Of a stretch of 37,049 bases of DNA, positions 33,746 through 37,049 are shown piece by piece (within the stretch, counting starts at the first letter, position 1; every line of letters begins with the position of its first letter). The stretch lies in NCBI GenBank assembly GCA_025966225.1, contig JAOPVI010000108.1:1-37049 (forward strand). The letters run 5' to 3'. Both the position numbers and the translations under genes were made by a program. Origin of the DNA: Mycobacterium sp. GTDB taxonomy: Bacteria; Actinomycetota; Actinomycetes; Mycobacteriales; Mycobacteriaceae. Under the pieces are notes generated by a model, which was not told the origin of the DNA, made no database searches, and saw only the letters and a list, made by a program, of their open reading frames with translations.

Positions 33746-34593
33746 GGCGCGTTGGTGCTCGGGGGGGCGGGTGGCGCCGAACACGATGTCGGATTCGCCG
33801 CTGTATCGGTGCAGCAACACCGCCCAGGCCGCCTGCACCATGGTGTTCACCGTGACGCCCGCGCGCCCGGCCGCCTCGCGAAGCCGCCCAGAGACCGCTT
33901 GTGAGAGGCGCTGCTCGGCGTCGCCGAACCGCTCGTCGGGTGCAGGGCGGTTAGGCACCTCGATGCCGAACGACGTCGAGGCATCGAAGCTGCCCAACGT
34001 CGTGCGCCAAAACTCCTCGGCGGCAGCCGAATCAAGCGAACGACGCCACACGATGTAGTCGCGGAACGGACGCGCCGGCGGCAGCGACAGCACCTCACCA
34101 CGCCGAGCGGCGTCATAGAACATGAACCACTCGCGCAACACGATGAACGAGCGCCCGTCGCCCATCGCGTGATGAAACCTCCACAACACCCGCGACTGCC
34201 CACCGGAAACCGCGCCACGAACAGCCGCATCATCGGCGCCCGCGACAAATCGAAGTCGTGGCGGCGATCCGCACGAACACGCGCATCGAAACGCTGCTGA
34301 GCCACCTCGGACGCCGCATCGCTCCAATCGGCAACCGCGGTCGGCATCGCGGGGCGGGCGAGCACCGCTTGACACGGCTCCCCGACGTCCCTCCAGCGCA
34401 ACCGAGTACGCAACATCGGGTAACGCGCCATCACTTCGCCCATGGCCTGCTCGAACACCGCGACATCTAAGCGTTCATCCAGCGTGAAGACGATCTGCTC
34501 GATGTCAACCCCGGACCCGGGCGCACTCAACGCGTGAAACAACATCCCCTGCTGCAACGGCGACAACTCATAGGTGTCGACCACGTCGTCCAT
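33404..34593 (-). pseudogene. Frameshifted NRPS: partial condensation domain fused to carrier domain, adenylation domain missing
   Basis: ATG 34593 (G-run 34603-34608 upstream; a second ATG at 34602) opens MDDVVDTYELSPLQQGMLFH and a normal condensation domain through LSRAPMMRLFVARFP. Near 34203-34206 the homology jumps to another frame, which continues GQSRVLWRFHHAMGDGRS. The catalytic HHxxxDG is thus intact (34154-34174) but out of frame with the start. Loss of one base explains it. The domain goes on to SGESDIVFGATRPPEH, about two thirds of its length, and then joins a carrier domain (FFELGGDSFLSIRV) directly. The rest of the condensation domain and the whole adenylation domain are missing. 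The tail RKQREALAHQRNLTG matches the formyl-NRPS tail. Unless the shift is a sequencing error, no full product is made. Even repaired, the protein could not load an amino acid. Confidence 0.85.
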
Positions 34594-34760
34594 GTGGTGC
34601 ATCCCCCCGCTCCTACGTCGTCCTGACTTGTGCAAGCCACCTCGAGAGGCCCGAAACCGTAGGACGACGCACTTTTCGGAACTGCGAGTGGATGCCCCAT
34701 CCCCCGCGGCCCGCGTACCGTCCGTCGAGGCTCCCCCTGGAGATCCCGCCCGTGCAGCAA

Positions 34761-34766
34761 ATTCTA
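34761..34766 (-). promoter_or_regulatory. Possible -10 box for the leftward NRPS/PKS transcript
   Basis: TAGAAT on the - strand, in an A/T-rich patch about 170 bases before the ATG at 34593. It fits the TANNNT -10 of actinobacterial promoters. No convincing -35 lies at 16-19 bases; TTGACG is present but only 9 bases away. The call is weak. Confidence 0.25.
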
Positions 34767-35148
34767 CAAAAGAGTCGTCAATTTCGCTAGAGAAAATCTG
34801 AATGGAACTGGGCCGTCGCTGGCGCGAACGAACATCGCCTCACCAGCAAGCCGTCTCAATGGGTGCTCGGCACCAGATCTTGGTTCGTCATTGGGCTCGG
34901 TCCGCCGTCGCGCGACGAGATGGCGCAGGTAACGCGCCGTTGTGGGGATGTGCGACTGCGATCCTCTTGCGCGAAGGATGTCACATCGAGCAACAGAAGA
35001 TGCGCTCCGGATGCACACAGCAAAAGTTTGCCAGTTGCGATTCGCGACAGAAGCTGTGCGCGGGACAATTGCCGTTCGACGCGAAGATCATCCGTTTTCG
35101 TCACTGTCGGCGGAGGCGACGAGTGAGCGGATGTCATGACGGACTTGT

Positions 35149-35160
35149 TTGATTAATCAA
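35149..35160. promoter_or_regulatory. Perfect 12-bp palindrome, operator-like
   Basis: TTGATTAATCAA is a perfect A/T-rich inverted repeat in a G/C-rich region, about 170 bases before the predicted -10 of the proline-rich gene. It has no spacer, so it is more like a dimeric protein site than a hairpin. Confidence 0.4.
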
Positions 35161-35167
35161 GGTTTCT

Positions 35168-35182
35168 GCAACCCTGGGTTGC
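35168..35182. promoter_or_regulatory. Perfect 7-1-7 palindrome, operator-like
   Basis: GCAACCC-T-GGGTTGC, with a one-base centre, starts 7 bases after the palindrome at 35149. A one-base loop cannot fold as RNA, so a protein-binding site is the likelier reading. The pair could be two sites of one or two regulators. Confidence 0.4.
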
Positions 35183-35316
35183 TGCAAAGCCCTGGATTTG
35201 AATGAAATCGCCCGTGGCGCCGGGCGTGCACCGGGCGGCGGCGGTGGACCAGCGCCGGCAAGGTTCGGAATGAGAAACCCTATGGATTGTCTTCGCTAAA
35301 AGTGGCCAGCAAGTTA

Positions 35317-35346
35317 TTGACTATCGTGATAGCAAAGTCGTAGCCT
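35317..35346 (+). promoter_or_regulatory. Sigma-A-type promoter for the proline-rich gene
   Basis: TTGACT at 35317-35322, an 18-base spacer, and TAGCCT at 35341-35346. Transcription would start near 35353, giving a leader of about 160 bases before the ATG at 35513. Within the spacer, CTATC-GT-GATAG (35321-35332) forms a small inverted repeat over the -35 edge, a typical place for a repressor. Confidence 0.5.
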
Positions 35347-35512
35347 GTCATGAGGAAGCATCCGGGGGGATGCTGGGGGTGATGCCAATGTGCAGTCGAA
35401 GCGCAATGAGTGCGTTCAACGCCGTTGCTGTGCAGCAACATGGCTGAGACTCCAGGCCACTGGCCCAGTGAGTCCTTGCGACGTACGGACCCAGAAGCGA
35501 GGAGGGCGTCCG

Positions 35513-36670
35513 ATGTATGACCACATGCGCATCGCCCGGGGTCGAGAGCTACTGGCTCTTGGTGCGGCCTCATGCCTCGTTATGGCTGCTTGGGCGGGCT
35601 TTCCATCACTGGTTGATTCTAACGTTTATGTTCCCCTCCCTCAGGCGTCCGCGCCCTCGGCTGCCAACCTGATCAAGCAGGGGGGCCACTTGGTCGACGG
35701 GCCGCGCAACGCACACGCCGCCTTCGACTCCACGTTGTCATGGGCACTGAGCATGAAGAGTCCGAGGGCCAATAGATATGTAGCGGTGTGGGATTCGGGC
35801 CGGGTGGTTGACGCGAGCCTGATACCGCTCAGGTCGAAGCTGCAAGCGTTGTTGTTGCTGCTGAACCGATCCGACGTCGTGGATCAGCCAGCTCTAAAGG
35901 CGAAGATCGAAGCGTTGCTGAACTTGCCGGACTTTGCATTGTGGCAACTGGTGCAGCATCCTGATCTCGCGGAATTCAGCAAGCTTTTGGACGATGTGTT
36001 CGTCGGAGGAGCTGATGTGTCCGGCGTCGAAACCGAGCTCGACAAGGTCGATGTGACCACCGTGCCCGGCACGTCTGATCGGGTCCAACTGATCACAGTG
36101 AGTGGAAAGCCGGCGTACACCGTGACGACGCCGGTCGGCGACGAGCGAATCGGGAACTCTGCCCTATCGCCGATGCCCGCGCCGCCGCCGGGTGAACTGG
36201 CGGCGCTGGCGTCCGAGTTCCACGCGCTGTCCCGCATGGCAGTAACTACCTTCGCCTTGGCGCCGAGCACTGAAGAATTACCTCCACCTCCACCTCCACC
36301 TCCGCCTCCAACGCAGGCACGGATGTTGGCGCCCGCTCTCGTGCTGGCGCCAAGCAGTGAGGAACTGCCACCACCGCCTCCGCCTCCTACGTCGGCGCCC
36401 CCGGTGACACCGAGTCAGCCGACCGGCACTCCTCAGACGTCACTCGACGTCATCAACTCAGGGAACAAGTTCGAGCCCGGGGAGACGGCGGCACAACGGA
36501 GCGTTGACAATTCGCCGCCAATTAGCCCCTCTGCAACTCAGACTGCACCGCCGTCGACGTCGGCTGCCAACCCTGCTGAAGCGGGCGGTGTGACGGGTGG
36601 TGGAGGCGAAACCTCGCCAGGCGGCGGCAGCGAAGGCGGCACGGCGTCGGAGGCCGGAACCAGCCCGTAG
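35513..36670 (+). CDS. Exported proline-rich protein of unknown function
   Basis: Protein of 385 residues. A short basic start (MYDHMRIARGR) leads to a hydrophobic stretch (ELLALGAASCLVMAAWAGF), so it is a signal peptide or membrane anchor. Residues about 45-235 look folded, with LKAKIEALLNLPDFALWQL, DLAEFSKLLDDVFVGGADV and a strand-rich part GKPAYTVTTPVGDERIGNS. From about 245 on there are two proline blocks, each led by LAPS(T/S)EELP, then a Ser/Thr/Pro/Gly-rich tail. The tail is the sort seen in proteins that cross a cell wall. ATG 35513 has GGAGGG about 7 bases before it. The frame continues upstream to 35390 without a better site. I do not recognise the family. It precedes a WxG-type gene on the same strand, so a link to type VII secretion is possible. 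Confidence 0.82.
   Translation: MYDHMRIARGRELLALGAASCLVMAAWAGFPSLVDSNVYVPLPQASAPSAANLIKQGGHLVDGPRNAHAAFDSTLSWALSMKSPRANRYVAVWDSGRVVDASLIPLRSKLQALLLLLNRSDVVDQPALKAKIEALLNLPDFALWQLVQHPDLAEFSKLLDDVFVGGADVSGVETELDKVDVTTVPGTSDRVQLITVSGKPAYTVTTPVGDERIGNSALSPMPAPPPGELAALASEFHALSRMAVTTFALAPSTEELPPPPPPPPPPTQARMLAPALVLAPSSEELPPPPPPPTSAPPVTPSQPTGTPQTSLDVINSGNKFEPGETAAQRSVDNSPPISPSATQTAPPSTSAANPAEAGGVTGGGGETSPGGGSEGGTASEAGTSP
36257..36396 (+). repeat. Two-copy proline repeat inside the proline-rich gene
   Basis: The coding units LAPSTEELPPPPPPPPPP and LAPSSEELPPPPPPP start at 36257 and 36344, an 87-base (29-residue) step. The second differs by many silent changes, so it is an old duplication or selected repeat rather than a recent slip. 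Confidence 0.85.
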
Positions 36671-36775
36671 CCCCGCGGCGGCGTCATGCCGATCATCGGC
36701 TACTGCTCCGATACCTCCTCGGGCGGCGGTAATCTCGATCCACGTAGCAAAAGCGCGCGGAAGGGGAGCCGTGTC

Positions 36776-37049
36776 ATGGGTGTGCCGCCCGACAGCAGCC
36801 CGTTCGGTTCACAAACGGTGACGGGACCCGGCTGGCCGAACGTCGACGAGGAGGCCCTCGCCTCGGCGGCGGCGTCCTACGAGGCGTTGGCGGCCAAGCT
36901 CACCGGTTCGGTGGTGCCGCACCAGCAGGGCCAGCTGATGCAACTGGCAGACCAGTGGAAGGGTGGCGGGGCGCTCGCCGCCGGGGGTGAGGCCACCACG
37001 ATCATCGCCGGTCACGAGGCCAACGCCGCCCAGGCCGCCGCGATCGCCC
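36776..37049 (+). CDS. WxG-type helical-hairpin protein, likely ESX-secretion related, 3' end missing
   Basis: Open to the end of the window, 91 codons visible. After a short leader (MGVPPDSSPFGSQTVTGPGW) there is an alanine-rich helix NVDEEALASAAASYEALAAK, then a second helix region with LADQWKGGGALAAGG. WKG is a WxG turn between two helices, the mark of WXG100/ESX-type proteins. EATTIIAGHEANAAQAAAIA goes on in helix. I recall this type of N-terminus from long conserved mycobacterial proteins rather than from 100-residue EsxA-like ones; that is memory, not a search. ATG 36776 has AAGGGGAG at 36761-36768. It lies 105 bases after the proline-rich gene, where a 6-1-6 palindrome (GCCGAT-C-ATCGGC, 36688-36700) is the only notable feature. 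Confidence 0.75.
   Translation, partial: MGVPPDSSPFGSQTVTGPGWPNVDEEALASAAASYEALAAKLTGSVVPHQQGQLMQLADQWKGGGALAAGGEATTIIAGHEANAAQAAAIA

Larger units (their letters stand above)
34603..35512. other. Long non-coding stretch between NRPS/PKS locus and proline-rich gene
   Basis: About 0.9 kb without a supportable gene. The short open frames seen have no ribosome site and no family features. It should hold the - strand promoter of the NRPS/PKS locus (a TAGAAT -10-like box at 34766-34761) and the + strand promoter of the proline-rich gene. Base composition falls in A/T-rich patches near 34755-34800, 35145-35165 and 35310-35335. Two perfect palindromes lie at 35149-35182. No tRNA-like or transposon-like sequence is seen. 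Confidence 0.6.

Noticed and set aside
25006..34593. Transposon or integron as the cause of the NRPS/PKS rearrangements
   Set aside because: I found no transposase, terminal inverted repeats or target duplications. Homologous recombination between repeated domains is enough.
34802..35152. Short + strand frames in the non-coding stretch
   Set aside because: Cys/Arg-rich, no ribosome site, several overlapping frames equally open, no recognisable motif.
36241..36400. Proline-coding repeat as a CRISPR-like or regulatory DNA repeat
   Set aside because: Only two units, in frame, differing at silent sites, so the repeat is selected as protein.

Overview
The window is high-GC actinobacterial DNA with frequent GTG starts and ATGA/GTGA start-stop overlaps. 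The last gene is a WxG-type helical-hairpin protein of the kind tied to type VII (ESX) secretion, so a Mycobacterium-like host is the best guess. That is an inference from family types; no rRNA or housekeeping marker is present.

Positions 1-20240 (+ strand) look like one long exopolysaccharide or capsule locus of the Wzx/Wzy type. In order it holds: the 3' part of a glmS (GlcN-6-P supply), a polyprenyl-phosphate glycosyl-1-phosphate transferase (starts the repeat unit on lipid), a GalE-like epimerase, a Wzz-like protein with a degenerate tyrosine-kinase-like tail, an O-antigen polymerase/ligase-like membrane protein, three GT4 glycosyltransferases, a heparinase II/III-like protein, an AlgD-like GDP-mannose 6-dehydrogenase, a fourth GT4, a CE4 deacetylase, a GT2, a Wzx-type flippase and a CelD/BcsL-type acyltransferase. 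Tight spacing or overlaps from 6867 to 17447 suggest a single transcript. The set suggests a lipid-linked repeat unit containing a mannuronate-type sugar that is built in the cytoplasm, modified, flipped and polymerised.

Positions 20237-24834 hold tailoring genes: an FkbM methyltransferase, a convergent Tat-signal polysaccharide-lyase-like protein, a class I methyltransferase and a convergent AsnB-type amidotransferase.

Positions 25006-34593 (all - strand) are a small, heavily rearranged NRPS/PKS locus. In transcription order: a frameshifted NRPS with a partial condensation domain joined directly to a carrier domain (no adenylation domain); an intact KS-AT-ACP-TE polyketide synthase; two stub fragments of condensation-domain starts; an intact NRPS with formyltransferase, half condensation, adenylation and carrier domains; and a truncated KS stub with an in-frame stop. 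A carrier-KS junction of about 0.7 kb is present twice, about 8 kb apart. The intact parts could make an N-formyl-aminoacyl-malonyl product. The stubs show repeated recombination and deletion.

Positions 34603-35512 are non-coding, with two perfect palindromes and a good sigma-A-type promoter. They lead into a secreted or membrane-anchored proline-rich protein and then the WxG-type gene, which runs off the window. I see no tRNA, rRNA, CRISPR array, transposase or MbtH-like gene.
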